From: Mortierella sp. BCC40632
Lineage: Eukaryota > Mortierellomycota > Mortierellomycetes > Mortierellales > Mortierellaceae
Length of the DNA: 64,000 nucleotides
Direction of reading: 5' to 3'
NCBI GenBank assembly: GCA_011634665.1
Contig: WAEK01000024.1
Location: 75,001 to 139,000, forward strand
The notes beneath the pieces were generated by a model. The model saw only the letters and a list, made by a program, of their open reading frames with translations, was not told the origin of the DNA and did no database searches. Made by a program: the position numbers and the translations under genes. Shown here one piece after another: positions 49,936 to 62,967 of this stretch (within the stretch, counting starts at the first letter, position 1; every line of letters starts with the position of its first letter).

Positions 49936-50730
49936 TCATCCCGTGGCGACGGTCGGCACGGACTTGATGGCACCCTCGATCGCGAAGCGGAGAGGATCCT
50001 TGTGGATAGGCTTGGAGACGCAGTCGTACATGCCAACCTCGCGGTAGAGCTTGCGCTGGTGCGCAGCGTCCGAGGTGGTGACCGCGATAATGGGCACGGC
50101 CTTGTTGGCAGCGAGGATGGCGTAGGCCGAGTTGGCGCTGCGGATCGCGACAGTGGTGTCAACGCCAGAAAGCATGGGCATATCAATGTCCATGAGAATA
50201 AGATCAAAGACCTCGTCGGAGAGGCGGGCGAGAGCGTCAATGCCAGAGTTGACCTTGACAACGCTCTCGACAGTGTCAGCAAAGTGGCGGTCGAGCATAC
50301 GAGAGAGGATCTCGAGGTTGAGCTCGTTATCGTCGACGATCATGACACGGAGGCGACGGGGCTCGTCGTCACCGTTGATGCTCTCCATGCTCATTGAAGG
50401 CGAGGGTGGAGGCGACAGCGGCGCGACGAGTGGCGAAGAAGCTGGGGAAGTCATGGTGGGCGAGGCGAGTGGGGAAACAGTCGGCTTGTTGAAATAGGGT
50501 GACTTTTGGTCGGAAACGAGAGAGGCAGGCGAAACAGCGCACATGGTACGGAGCAGCGAACAAAGCATGGTTGCCGAGGTGTCGATAGAGTGGGAAGAAG
50601 TGGGCGCGTACAGTGTGGAAGGCGAAGAGGAGAAAGTAGGGGAAGGAGGAGTGCTGAGGCTGTTTGGAGAGGCCGTGGTGAAGTTCTTTGAGGCGAGAAT
50701 GGTGATCAAAAAAGAGAGAAGAGAGGTCAA
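49936..50730 (-). CDS. response regulator with a C-terminal receiver domain
   Basis: Single-exon gene of 264 residues. Residues 1 to about 125 are Ser/Pro/Thr-rich and probably disordered. Residues 127-258 form a CheY-like receiver: acidic pair D133-D134 (VMIVDDNELNLEIL), phospho-acceptor D181 (LILMDIDMPMLSG), the switch Thr/Ser in AVTTSD and conserved K240 (CVSKPI). It should take phosphate from a hybrid histidine kinase through an HPt protein. No DNA-binding, kinase or GGDEF domain is attached, so it is neither Skn7-like nor Rim15-like; an Ssk1-like role is possible but the flanking sequence gives no support. Codon use is strongly C/G-ending in the receiver. It is the only gene I can support in about 28 kb. 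Confidence 0.92.
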   Translation of the reverse strand: MTSLLSFLITILASKNFTTASPNSLSTPPSPTFSSSPSTLYAPTSSHSIDTSATMLCSLLRTMCAVSPASLVSDQKSPYFNKPTVSPLASPTMTSPASSPLVAPLSPPPSPSMSMESINGDDEPRRLRVMIVDDNELNLEILSRMLDRHFADTVESVVKVNSGIDALARLSDEVFDLILMDIDMPMLSGVDTTVAIRSANSAYAILAANKAVPIIAVTTSDAAHQRKLYREVGMYDCVSKPIHKDPLRFAIEGAIKSVPTVATG

Positions 50731-50833
50731 GAGAGAGAGAAAGAGAGAGTAAAGCGAAGCAAGAGCTGAGTAAGAAGTGAGAAAGTGAGAGTAAGAGTGA
50801 AAAAGAGTTGAGAGGAGTGGGAGACACGCAGGA

Positions 50834-50841
50834 TATTTATA
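50834..50841 (-). promoter_or_regulatory. TATA box of the response regulator gene
   Basis: TATAAATA on the minus strand, 104 bases upstream of the start codon, followed by an AG-poor, CT-rich (on the minus strand) leader. Confidence 0.6.
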
Positions 50842-52495
50842 CTGTCGCGCAGCTCTTGGGCAAGGGCAGGAGGAAAAAGGCCAAGAGTCGAGGCAGTGCG
50901 CAATTCAGTCGCCGACTACTCTATTTCGCTCTAGGCTCACTCCCACTGCTACATGTTTGTGCATTGAATTGAATTGTATTCAATGTTATCTCCTTTAAAT
51001 CGCTCTGAATACTTTTCAAACTGTTTGCTTGCTGCTGAGCCCTCTCTCTTTCTTACTCTTTCTTTTTCTCCTCTTCTGTCGACTCTCTCTGCCCAGTCGT
51101 TTTCCTCGAAAGGCGAAATTATGTTCCGCGGCCCGCCGCAGCGCCTCTCTACCTTCCCTCAATTACATGTTCTCATCCGCAGCATCCGTCCCGGATTCAA
51201 TTGCACTCAATACAGACTGCGTCTTTCTCGATTGACATGTCAATTGAAAAGGACGCCGTCGCTGTTGTTTCCTTTCTTGTCCATTCCCAAAGGCCACGCC
51301 CGGCTACGTCTCCGTCTGCCTTGACTGTGCACAGTCACATTTGCCACTCTCTCTCTCTCTCTCTCTCAAACACCATTCACCTTCCTGGCTCCCTTGGCAG
51401 CGGCCTCATTGCTCAAACGACGGATAGTCCGGACCGTCCCGAGGTGCCCTCGTGCAGAGGACTAGGTGTGACCAGTCGATCAACAAGGCTGTCCAACGTC
51501 CTCTTGACCATGACCCCCCCTCCAAGCAGCTGCGCGCCAAGGGTCGTGCCGCATACCCCCCCTCTACCTCTTTCTTCTCCGTGAACCGGCGAGTCGCCTA
51601 CTCCACGGACGCGCTTGTGCACGAATATCTCGGCAGACTGCCGTCTTGGCCCGCAACGCCTCCCTCCCCCCATGAACGTGGACGAAAAAGGGCCTTCTCG
51701 AGACTGAGGCACGGTTCTCTGCCAAATTTAGAAATTGTGACTCGGCCCTTTGCTTCCGTTTGCCCAGCCAACGTATTTTGTTTGTCTGGGCAACACAAGC
51801 CAAGAGAGCACGCCAAAAGCCCTACCTAGGCTGGGTCCTCCTTTTCTACTCTTATTATTTTCCCCCCAGAGAACGCTTTCTCTCTTTCGGCTGGACCAGA
51901 GCAGCATACACCCGTGTGGAGGTCATTTTTCCCATTCCAGGAAATCTCAACGTGGCTTCCTCTTTCGCTGCCCTGTATTGCATTCATTAATTATAATTCA
52001 CGCCTTTCGACCTGGCCAAGGCGTATCTACTCATCCAGCTTCATTATCGTTGAGCATGGCCATCCCAGATTTTGGGGGAAGAGAGGGGGGACCCCGACGG
52101 TCTGCTCTACCTTCTTTCAACATCCCCTCCCAATGCTCATCTCAGTTCCCAGCCTTGGCTTTCTCCGCCCAGTCCTGTACCCCGTCTGCTTCATCTCCTC
52201 GGTTCAGGAACCCTGGTCCGTCAACCCGACTTTTTTTTTTTTTTTTTACCCAATTCGTCATGCCGCCTCCTCCTTTCCCTTCACTGTTCCCCTCCTCAAT
52301 CATCTGCAGTTCCCAAACCTCCCTGTCCGCTACTCTGCCACCTTTTCCCTTCCCCCCCTTTGAGCTGAGCCGTCTGTGTCCCTTGGTCCTTCCTGACTCT
52401 GCCTGTATCCAGTTTTTTTTTTTTTTTTTTTTTTTTTGGTTGCTTGTGTGGCCATTGTCTCTGTCGCTAAATCTGTTGTTGCTTTGCTGGTGCTG

Positions 52496-52497
<2 letters not shown>

Positions 52498-52525
<28 letters not shown>
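52498..52525. repeat. long poly-T run, second of a close pair
   Basis: About 28 T; a partner of about 27 T lies at 52412-52438. Confidence 0.9.
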
Positions 52526-52527
<2 letters not shown>

Positions 52528-55500
52528 GCTTGTGTCGTTATTTTTACATTGGGAGACCAGCCCGAATCCCGTGCATGTTCTCTCCACAGGCTAGGAGGAC
52601 AGGGAGATAGTGGCAGTGTTAGGGTAGCCATGCTGCAGGTAGATTGCTCATTCTCCTCTGCCTCCTCTAACAGCAAACCGTCACCAGTCATGCTACACCA
52701 CACAGTCGCGTTGTTGAATGAGGTTCAGCCGAGATAAAAAAAAATAAATAAAAAAAGCGCATACGCGACAGAGATAGCCAACCAAGCCAGCTGGCCATTG
52801 GACCTTGACATTGCATGGCACACCCTCCTCACGCGCTATCCTTCTTTCTTGGCTGAAGATAGAAAGAATATGAGTCTAGTTGGAGAGGAGAGGGGAGAAG
52901 AGGATAGCCAAGAAATCAGGCGCGATGTGCGAGTGTTTTCTAGAGAGAAGAGGTTTTGGGTGGGTCTAGGAGATTTGCTAGAAGTTGAGGAAGGGTGAGA
53001 AAAAGACGGCAGACAACAAAACAAGATGACGAGGAGGACCCTTCTTCCAACCGGAAAATGACAAAGTAAAGTGGAACTAATTTTCCTTGTGTGCACACCC
53101 GTGAGAGAGTGGACCTATTTCTGGGCTGTACCCCCATCTTGCCTTTTCGATTGAGATGACAGAGAACGGAGACACTTGCTGCCGAGGGGCGAAAGGCCAG
53201 TTATCTAGGAACGTTCTCCAATAACCTGAATGCGTCAGAAATTCTCCGCCAAGACCTTCTTTACACGCACACTGTCAGAACGGCCAGTCTTCTACCCACA
53301 GCCCATCCAAACAATGATAATGCTGGAGAAGGCCATCAATCTGCATCGTTTGCCCCTTCCTCTAATTCCACCACCTTGACCACCTCCGCCCTGCCAGCCT
53401 ACTCGTGCAGATCCGCTCAGCCCTCCTCGAAATGAGCGATCATCCTCATTCTGCATCAGAATGGCGATGGCGATGATCCCCTCGTCCCTTTCTCCCTTGC
53501 TGCATAGGCAAAGTTGGGCAGAGCTGTGTGGATAGAGACCGGGCAGAGCATGCAGCATTGTCACAAACAGACCACACAGACCCCTCACTATTACTCTTGT
53601 CCACCCCTTTTCCTATCCAAGTGTATTCTTGGAATACATCTCATTTCCTCTTCTCGATTGAGTGCTGCTGCGAGCCCAATGGTCCGAGATTGGAAAAAAA
53701 CATTGGGCCATTGCCTCATTTTTTCCGCGGAGCATTGTCCTGTGCTTGTTTGCATGTTCGTTCTTTTCTTTCTTTATGCTGCGGTCACCTACCCTTGCCT
53801 TACTTCTTCCTCCGTTGGCTCCCCTACCTCCATGACTGCCGATCACACAGACTTATTTTTTTTCTTGTTTGTTTAATCTCCCAGCGAGTACAAGGGTCCA
53901 GGTCCACAGGGGGTTCCATAACAAATCTACAACATCGAATCTGAAGAGGCAGAGGGGCCAAATCGTTCCTCTGTATCAATGCTCGCGTGGCAACCGGGGC
54001 AGAGGATCTCACCCTACTCTTTATTGTCCACGGAGAAAAAAAAAAAGCACGACTCTCCTAGGCTTTGTCTCCCTACTGTCAGAAAGAAGTGGCACAGACA
54101 GTCCAATCGTCAGTCGATCTAAATCGAACCCCTTCCCCTCTTCTTTCCTGCCCACTGTCTTGACAGCCCAGGATAATGCTGCCATCGATCTTGGCACGGC
54201 TCTTTTGACCTTATGTTGTTTTTCAAATCCCTCTCCCCTTCTTGCGCCCTCTTCTCCTGGTAGAGTCCCGTGGGATAGAAGTGGCGTTGCTCTTTTTGTT
54301 CTCAAATTTATTCTCCTGAGAAACCTTGTTCCAATTCACAAGGCGCAAGGCCTTTCTTTCTCCCGACAGTTGAACCGGTCTCTGGCAGCCATTCAGCCCG
54401 TTCATGTTGCTTAAAGAGAGAGCGACTGAGGACGTTCGAGAGAAGGGAGAAAAAGTCGACGTATATATAGGTCCACGTTGGCGCACACGCTCCTCGCTTT
54501 TAGATTGCCTAGGTCATCTTTACTTACTAATGTCCCGACAGATGAACTTGACGAAGCATTCGCCCATATGAACTTTAAGTCAATAGGCTTGTTTGCCCCT
54601 TGGCTCTCAAAGTCAAGACCCAAGCCCTTCACCCCTCTCTCAGATTTGCTGGATATCAAGCCAACAGAGTTGATACTTGAATATGTTCTTCAACACAACC
54701 AACAATGGCCCTACGGGGGGCGTATTGCCTTGATCGTCTTTGGGTGACTAAGCCTAGGCAACCAATGGCCTGGTCCATATGATCTTCAGGTAGCCCAAAA
54801 TGGGAATCGACGCCTGTCAAGCCAACTTCAAACTCGGTAACAAAATAATTGAGGCTGTTCGATGAGTACAAAAAGAAAGGCAGAGTTTGCATGGGCGTCA
54901 ATTGACGATGTTCTTCAGCCTTATTGTACGGGGATCCATTCATGCACGGCGCCTCTCATAATTGAGCATACGCAGACCTTGTCTGTCCCCGTCTATGAAA
55001 GGTCAAGAGTTTGTTGAAATGAAAAATGAACTAGCAAGTCATTTGGCTCTTATTGAACGTACCTGATGCTGCTTGCTCTGCAGCATGGAAGAGCTTGACC
55101 TGACTTTTTGGACGTTTGGGTCTTCTGTGTTGAGCTCTATTTGGGCCTAGCCTCCGACTTCTTTATTGAACCAGAGACCAGGATTATTCTGACCCCAAGG
55201 AAGGACCTGACCCATTTGAGCTACAAGGTCTTTTTTGGTTATAGCTGAGCCGGACTGAACAGGTTCCCACAGAGCTGCAAACCCTTTCATTGCGCTCTTT
55301 GACCCGCCTGTTCACGTCCTGTGTCCTCTACCACTCCTTTTTTTCATATCACTTGTCTTTCTTTCCTGGTCATTTGGTTGATCATTACCAGTTTTTGCAT
55401 AGGCCGTGAATTAGTCAGGACGTAGAGGAAGTAAAAGAGCAGAATTGGCTGGGTCAAATGAAAGAGAGGAGAAAAAAAAAAAAAAAAAAAAAAGCATAGG

Positions 55501-58500
55501 AGCATGAGCCATTTTCCTCTCACCCCAGTCCTCATTGTCCTGTCATTCCTTTCCTTGGGTCCGCGAGGCATGGTTATCAAAGAAAACAGAGGCATAGGGA
55601 CGTGCAATGCATGCATTGGCCAACCATGACCACACGCACATACACAGCCAGAAGGTACCAAGAAAGAGAAAAGGTGATAGAATTGGACAAACAAAGCTGC
55701 TTACCCAATGATCGTCTCAACAACAAGCTGACATGATCTTTGGCCTACTGACATGACTAGGAAAGTCGAATGAAAATAAAACAAGGTGATCTATGCCCCA
55801 TTGACCTCAATGTGATCCTTATGGCGGGAACGAAGCGAAGGAGGGGGGGGGGGGCGGAGGGCTCCCTGTTATCTGTTACCTCTCTCTTACGGATGTTTGG
55901 AGGAGAAAGGGGGTTGCTTCGTGGTAGGGCTAGTTTAACTTTTTTTTTTTCCTGATCACAATTTCTACTCGGACCATGCTCCCAAGGACCTAGACCATCA
56001 TTTTTGAAATGAGAGCGAGATGGAAAAGAATCCAAGCGTGAGCTTTTACAAGATGAAAGGAAAAGAGACCGTGCAAACTTCCAACATAGATGAACAGTAT
56101 GGTCATACCATAACTTATTGCCCTTCTGCCAGCTCGGAAGCTCCCCGTCTTGTCTATTTGGCTAGTCCCCCAAATACATACAAAAGACTTTCCGTCAGGT
56201 GAGGTATGAGGATCAATTGCCATGGCTCTCGACCTGTTTCTCTTTGGGACCAACTCGGCAATGCTTTATCTGTTCAACCTAGTCCACCTTTCTTTTGGTG
56301 CAACGAAAAAGAAAAGGCCAGCGTGGGGTGAGTTGAAAACAATGACCAGGCCTTGGAAAGCAGCCATCTCTCTTTTAAGCACACACACACACACAATAGA
56401 TCTACAAGGATATGTTGGACCTTGCATCTTCAGTCAGGCATCACATCAAGGCTATAACCCCCCTCCTCCTCTCCTCCTCTTCCTTCTCGCTCGACTGCAA
56501 CAATGGCTTGCATCTGCATCCTATGACTTTGATTCCTTTTTTTCTCTCTCCCCTCTGACGTCTCCTTCTAAAGAACAGGTACAGAACCTGTTTTTACACT
56601 AGACAAGCAAACAAGTGCCGGACCTGACATATTCATAGCGAATAGCTTGTTGTTCAATACCTACGCCATGCTTCCCTTTTTGGTCCTTTGCAGGCGTCTC
56701 CGGTGCTTTTTCTCTCTGTCTATCTATCTCACTTTCCCTCGCACGCTCTCTGACTTTTGGGTTGCTTGCTGCATCCTGCCTGGCTTTTCTCAAAGAATAC
56801 AGAAAACATGGAGCTCAGTTTGCACAGGACAGTTTACAGGTGGTCAAGCTCACCTTTCATGCTGCTTTTTGCAGACGGATGCACTCCTGACTTTTTTTCT
56901 TTCTTTCTTCTTTCTCGTGCCCAACACAGACGCGAAGTGCATATGTTGCTGCACTTACTCGCATCCAAACTCAGTTTTTTTTCTGAGCTCCAGAGGTTTC
57001 CGTCCATGGATGGGCCATTGTGTCCCAGTATCATCCCATCCTTTTCGTCCGAATGGCTCTCTTTCTTTCCTCCCTCTATCTCAGTTCGTGGGGATCTTTT
57101 GGCCTGGCTAGGCCTGGCCTGGCCGGGTCTGGCCTTATGCCTGGTCCTGAATCTGAACGGAGCCAATGCCTCTCTCTCTTGCCTATGGTCCCTTTAGCGT
57201 GTATCTTATGTTCCAGCAAACCGTACGGATGCCTGCCACTGACGAGAAGGACATCATAGCATGCGAAGGAGAGGGACGGAGTAAGAGAGCACACTACAAA
57301 CGAGAATCCTTTTTTTCTTCACCCAGTTATCGCTTAGGCCCACTTGTTCCCTTTGTTACCTTTTTTTTCTTCTTACCCTTCACCTCCAACCTGACAAGGT
57401 GTCTTGGATGAGAATGAAGAAGGCTCTACTTCAGGTCTCTTTTGTATAGTCAACTTTGTGCAAACAAAAAGCAGTTTTTTTTTTTTTTTTTTTTTCGGAC
57501 CCACCAAGTGGGGAAGGACACCCAGGCAACAAAGCATTGGACACATGGGGTTCCTCTGTTGTGCAAAGGGACAAAAAAGCCCCAGAGACCGCATGGAGTC
57601 TAGACAAGGGTCAAAACTCCTCTCTGTCTCCTGATGTCCAATCCGTGGGCCTACTGCCCTTTTTTGTTTTTTTTGTTTGTTCACCTGTGTCCCTCCTCCC
57701 TCCTCTCCAAATATTGCCACGGCTTCCTTTCTTTTTTGCAGTCCCCCTCCGTCAGGGCAGGAAAGAGGCCGAGAAACAGCACATATGGCTCCCTTGCCGC
57801 AGATGCTCTTCCTCTTTTTTATTTTTTTTTTTTCATCCGTTTCCACGCCCCCTATGCGGACTGGCTTTAACGGGTGATCGCCAGAGTATTTTAAGCGGCG
57901 AGACAAACACATTGGGCATCGGTACAAGCGATCGCCAAATAAAATAAAAAAAAAAAAAAAAAACACGCATTCCTACATGACCTTGAGTCTCGATTTTTTT
58001 TTTTTTTTTTTTTGCAACATGGGCCAAGCGGCATAATGATCTGCAAACAGTCTTCTTCAGAGCACGAGGAATGGTTAGGGGTGAGGAGAAAGGGAGACTT
58101 CCGAGTGTACTGAGCTGATTCCTTCTTGACTTGCATTCCTCACTTGCGTCCGATGCTTCCTTTTTACCCTACAAAGAGTATGTTCCTGAGCAAAAAATGA
58201 TGTGTAGAGAGAGTGAGCAAGAAACAGAATGCTCAGAAGGAAGACTTTTTTTGCCCAGTACACACATAGTACAACTTGCCCGTACAGAAGACTTGGGAGA
58301 GAAGGCGAGAGCCTCCTCTGTATTTTGTGTGTACACCCGATCTCAGCACACTCGCACAAACTCATCGGATAAAAAAGTAAATCCCGCCCGTGTGAAATGT
58401 TGGCGCACAGAGCATCCTCCACTACTCTTGCAGGAAAGGAGAGGGGAGGAAGGCAGGGGTTGAAGGTATGTCGTGGATGAGGGATAGAAGGACAAAGGAT

Positions 58501-59016
58501 ATCAGGTGTGAACGGTCCCTTCATGTTCTGCCCCCAAACAGAAACAAATGCCCACACTTTTCGTCAACGTACATACATGGGGAGCCACGCGCGTTTCGGA
58601 CATTCCTAGGCTATCTGTTCAGTCTTTCTCCCTTCGCGCACGCTCTCTCTCTCTCTCCGGTCCAGTCTCAACTTAACCCTGCTTTTCCCCTGCTGAGTGG
58701 CAAAAAGGAAGCCTCCTTTTGACTCTAGTGAAACCCTCCTTTCCTCCTTTGGGCCAAAGCGACTAGCTTTTATGTCGAGTGGTATGTGCTAGCGGGGCCA
58801 CACACGGTTTCTTGCGCTATGCCTTCCTTCCTTTCCTTTTGGGACCCGATGCACAATGACAGCTATAAACCATCGCCATCGGACAATAACACGGGTTTGC
58901 TAACCCGTCCAGGAACCACAACCACAATATCCTAAAAAAAAAAGACAGAGCCAACCCAAACAAGCGCTGAACGACCTGAATAATGACGGAGAGGAGAGAC
59001 AGAAAAAAAGCCGACT

Positions 59017-59058
59017 TGGACACACGGACACGCGCACACGGACACACGGACACGCGCG
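59017..59058. repeat. ACACGG-type hexamer repeat
   Basis: Alternating GGACAC and GCGCAC units, about seven copies. Confidence 0.75.
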
Positions 59059-60530
59059 ACATACACAAAAAGAAGTGGTGCCGAGAGACAGTTTAGATCT
59101 TGAGAAAAGGCAGGATAAAAAAAAAAACAAAAACAAAAACAAAAAAAGCTGGGTGTCCCTTATTTGGTGCATTGGTGGGAACCTGGCACCTTGCTCTCTT
59201 TGTATTGAGGTCATTATTTGCCTGTCTCCTCCTTTGCTGTCTTCCTTTGTCATCATTCTTAGTATACAAACATATAAAAGACTGAGGTAATGATTTCGTA
59301 GGGAGGATAGTGATAGCGTGATCCCAAGCGCACGGGTCCTGCATCGCGGAGGGAGGACCCCGATTGCAGATACGCACTATGAGGAAATGGGGACATGGTC
59401 CACGTATTTTTTTTTTTTTTTTTTTTTGCCTCACTAGCGCAGCCACCCCCTCTCTTCCCTTCCTCCTCCACTCTCTTTGTCAACCATTCAGCGCGACCTT
59501 GTCCAGAAATCGCGCAATTGTGATATCTCTTTCTTGAGGGACTTCGGAGAGGGACGGGAAGAACAGGGGGGCCAAATAGGGAAAAAAGATGGCTGTGCGT
59601 GATTTTTGGAATGAACTCATTTCCCTTTTTCTCACTCTCTCAAAGCTCGTTCATTATTCGGCAATCTCTCTCCCTCTTATATGAGTGGGGGATGGGGAAA
59701 GAAATGACACCTAGGCCGGCAAAATTTGTCAGCCGCTGTGGAGACGAGCGAAAGGGCCGAGATGAGTCTACCGGAGGAGAGAGTGAGGGAGAAATTGCTC
59801 ACCCTGGTAGATACCTTCTCTCCCTCTCCTCTTTCTCTGGGAATTAGAGGGAAGTCATCTGTTGGCCCCAGTTATCCTTTTTCCATAATCATGGGTGTCA
59901 TTGATCAGGGGAATCCGGATATGGGGATAAAGCGAGTCGCCATGAGGCTAGTGAAGAAAAGAGAGAGAGGGAGAGAGAGAGGGAGAGAGAGAGAGAGTTG
60001 GTGTCAAGGGAGCAGTGGACTAGATTTTATCCCTACCGGATCATCAAGAGTCGACCGTGACCCAAAACCCAAAATACACACGGGGATAAGCAATCAACCC
60101 GAAAAAGGATAAACCTTTTAAGACCTTTTCCTGCGTCGTTTGGTCCGCTGAAAGGTGACTCAACGAAACGGCCGGAAGCAAGAGGAGGGCGCACAAGGCT
60201 ATGCATTTGAAGAAAGGTCCCGTATTTTGTTTGTTCTCACACAATTGACTCTTTTTTTTTTAATTTTCTATTTGCCCATTCTGGCTCACAATGGTTTGTG
60301 CTGGACAAGCATTGGGTCAAACAAACGATGGAAATGCTGCGCTGTCAAACGAATTGCTCCGTGTCCCCATCCTTTTTTATTCCTTTCTCTGATGATGCAC
60401 GGAGGCAACAATTCTGATAAAAAAGACGACATGAGGTTTAGCGAGCAAGCCGCTTTGAATGCTGAATGCGCGTGTGCGTTGTGTTGCATCACGAACAGGA
60501 TAAATATCTTTCCGTAGCTTGGACCCTCGA

Positions 60531-60531
<1 letters not shown>

Positions 60532-60568
<37 letters not shown>
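60532..60568. repeat. longest poly-T run in the window
   Basis: About 36 T in a row. Confidence 0.9.
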
Positions 60569-60569
<1 letters not shown>

Positions 60570-61082
60570 ACTCTTTGGCTACGCAACACACGAATTGCCT
60601 GCCCCCTGTTTTTCCTTTTCCTGGTTGATTAGTGAGCCAGGCAATGAGATAAACAAAAGAAGGGGTTATTGTTGTTATTGTTGGTTGTTAGTTGAAGCAG
60701 CTATCCACATGCGCAATAGCCCAAGAAAGGGAACCTTACAAAAACGTGGATGAGCCGATCGATCGTCCAGGCAAAAAAATAGCGTCTTTGACGTATTGAA
60801 TTGCTTTGCTCTCTCACGGGTTCTCGGTTGTTTGTATTAATGGGACAGACGGATGCGTGAAATGGATGCGTGTTTTTTGTGCCCCATCTCTCCCCATCCT
60901 TTCAGGCTCTTTCTGCGTTATCGGCGTCAGAAGACAAAGATTAATAATACGAACGGGCAGGGCTATGGAAGGCATGATTAGAGAAAGAGGAAAAATAAAA
61001 AGCGAAGGGCGGAGCAGAAAAGAAGAGCCTGAGAAATGAAGAGAAAAAGAAACACGAGTGAGAGATATAGAGAGAAAGAAAT

Positions 61083-61085
<3 letters not shown>

Positions 61086-61135
<50 letters not shown>
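61086..61135. repeat. (GA)n microsatellite, about 50 bp
   Basis: About 24 GA units. Confidence 0.95.
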
Positions 61136-61138
<3 letters not shown>

Positions 61139-62583
61139 CGATGCAATGCAGAGAGTCAGTCCAGAGAAATGAGCAAATGCATAGGGGATGGAGGCATCAT
61201 TGGCTGATAGTTCATCCATCAAAGGGTAGACAAAGAATGCAAAAGGAAACGTAAAAAAGAGGCGTGTTGCTCTCATCAACCCGTCTCAACCAAACGCCCA
61301 GACTCGTTAGAACAAATCGATGACGGAGTAACCGGCACGGATCACCAACAGGCTAGTTTTTGTCGATCCCTTCGGGAGGACTTTTTTTTTTTTTTTTCTC
61401 TTTTTCTCTTTCTTTCTATCTCTCTCTTGCTCCCCTATTCTCCGGTCCGACCAAAAATAAAAAGAACAGCTCTTTGTCCATGTCGAGCTTGGTCAGGCAC
61501 AAAGAATGGGCGCTGTATCACTCTGAAAAAATAAAGTGTAGCCTTTTTCGGACAATTCCAGCTCCAAGGACTCCTATCCATCTCCGCCGCTTTTTTTTTT
61601 TTTATTATTATTTCCGTTTGGTCTTGCGCGTTGAAAAAAGGCTAAGCCCAGCTACTCATTAAAATAGGATTATGGTTGATCAAATACTCTCCACAAGGCA
61701 TCTTGGAAGACTGGGCTTGGGATGATCATGATGCCTCTCCCTAATTTCATACACTTTTTCCTTTCTCTTTTTTTTTTTCCTAACCATCAATGTCAGTGGT
61801 TTCGACGGGTAAATAGAACACGTCGGATCTTGCTTTGTTTAGAGCTTTGGTTGTCGTTCAACATCAAGTCAACGGGCTGTGTGCATGGAGTTGCTTCTTT
61901 TTGAACCGGAGGAGGAGGAAGAAGAGGATGGTCAGACATTGGTTCAATCGTCTCGGAAGCGCCGACGACAGGTGCATTAGGCTATGCATTTCAATAGAAG
62001 GACAGTGGGACGCGAGCCGCGACGAAAAAAGAAAGAAAGAAGGGGTATGAAAATCCTTGAAAGTGTTTCTGGCACTCTTTCGTTTTTCCGAGGCAAACGA
62101 TGGCAATTATTTTCGTGATGAAAGAGAGAGAGAGAGAGAAAAAAAAAGCGCGGCAAAATCTCTGAACGAAACGACGAGCAAAAGGAGAGCAAAAGGAGAA
62201 TAGGAGAATATGTGATGACAATGGCAACGACGGCGAAGACGACGACAACGACCTAGCATCATGTCGACCCTTGCCTGACGCCTCTGAAAAAATAAAGTAA
62301 GAGTCGCACTCCTTTTTCGAGAGTTGGACGTCGTGGATCCTCCTGCATAACGATTTGAAATCAAAGCAGACAAAGCGGGATAGTACAAGCTCGCGCAATG
62401 AAGGATTGGGCATTGAGACGCCACCCGTGGCTTAGCTAAAAAAGGAGCTTCCCTCACAAAGGCCCTGAGGGCTCTCGAGGATGCAGCATGTCTTTTGACT
62501 AATTTGAAATCAATGCTTTCTCGTCATTCACCGCCGTTGCACCCATGTCTCCATCTCTTCCTCGAAGACTCTTTCCTTTTCCT

Positions 62584-62610
62584 TTTTTTTTTTTTTTTTT
62601 TTTTTTTTTT
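62584..62610. repeat. long poly-T run
   Basis: About 27 T, preceding a CT-rich stretch. Confidence 0.9.
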
Positions 62611-62967
62611 CTCTCTAGTCCCTATTGTCTTTGTTATCTCTTCGCCAAGAAACGACTGACGCCACCACTCATTGCAAGACTCCATAGGCATAACAAAGAC
62701 CGGCTTTATTTTTCTCTATAGATGGTTTCTTTTTTCTTTTTTCTTTTTAAAAATGCTATTGTTCAATATCTCCAAGGTCACCCTTTGGTCAGCTTGAAAA
62801 GGTAAGCCAAAGGAAATACCCCTCCCCCCTTTTTTTTGTTTTCCTTAGTGCTGCTCAGATCAATGAGATAGCTCTTTGGATGGGCTGTCTATTACCCTTT
62901 CACTTTTTTTTCTCTCGAGAAATCGAGAGTAATCGAGGGGAGGAGGAGGAAGAGAGTCTTTCCTACT

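Larger units (their letters stand above)
50731..62967. other. 12.2 kb gene-less region
   Basis: This is the upstream flank of the response regulator and the downstream flank of the CAP gene. Apart from the nearby TATA box there is no supported gene. Contents are poly-T/A runs (near 52412, 52498, 55470, 57477, 57945, 57995, 59406, 60532, 62584), a G12 run near 55847, a C/G-rich CCTGG repeat at 57098-57135, an ACACGG repeat at 59017-59058 and GA microsatellites. The longest frame (51750-52610, +) is made of Ser/Pro/Phe and ends in poly-F, so I treat it as chance. A mixed-composition frame at 54478-54747 (+) has no motif. Confidence 0.6.

Noticed and set aside
51750..52610. 286-codon plus-strand ORF
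   Set aside because: Composition is Ser/Pro/Phe from pyrimidine-rich DNA, with poly-F from T runs; no motif.
54478..54747. 90-codon ORF with mixed composition, also open on the opposite strand
   Set aside because: Both strands are open with no motif or splice partner, so coding cannot be told from chance.
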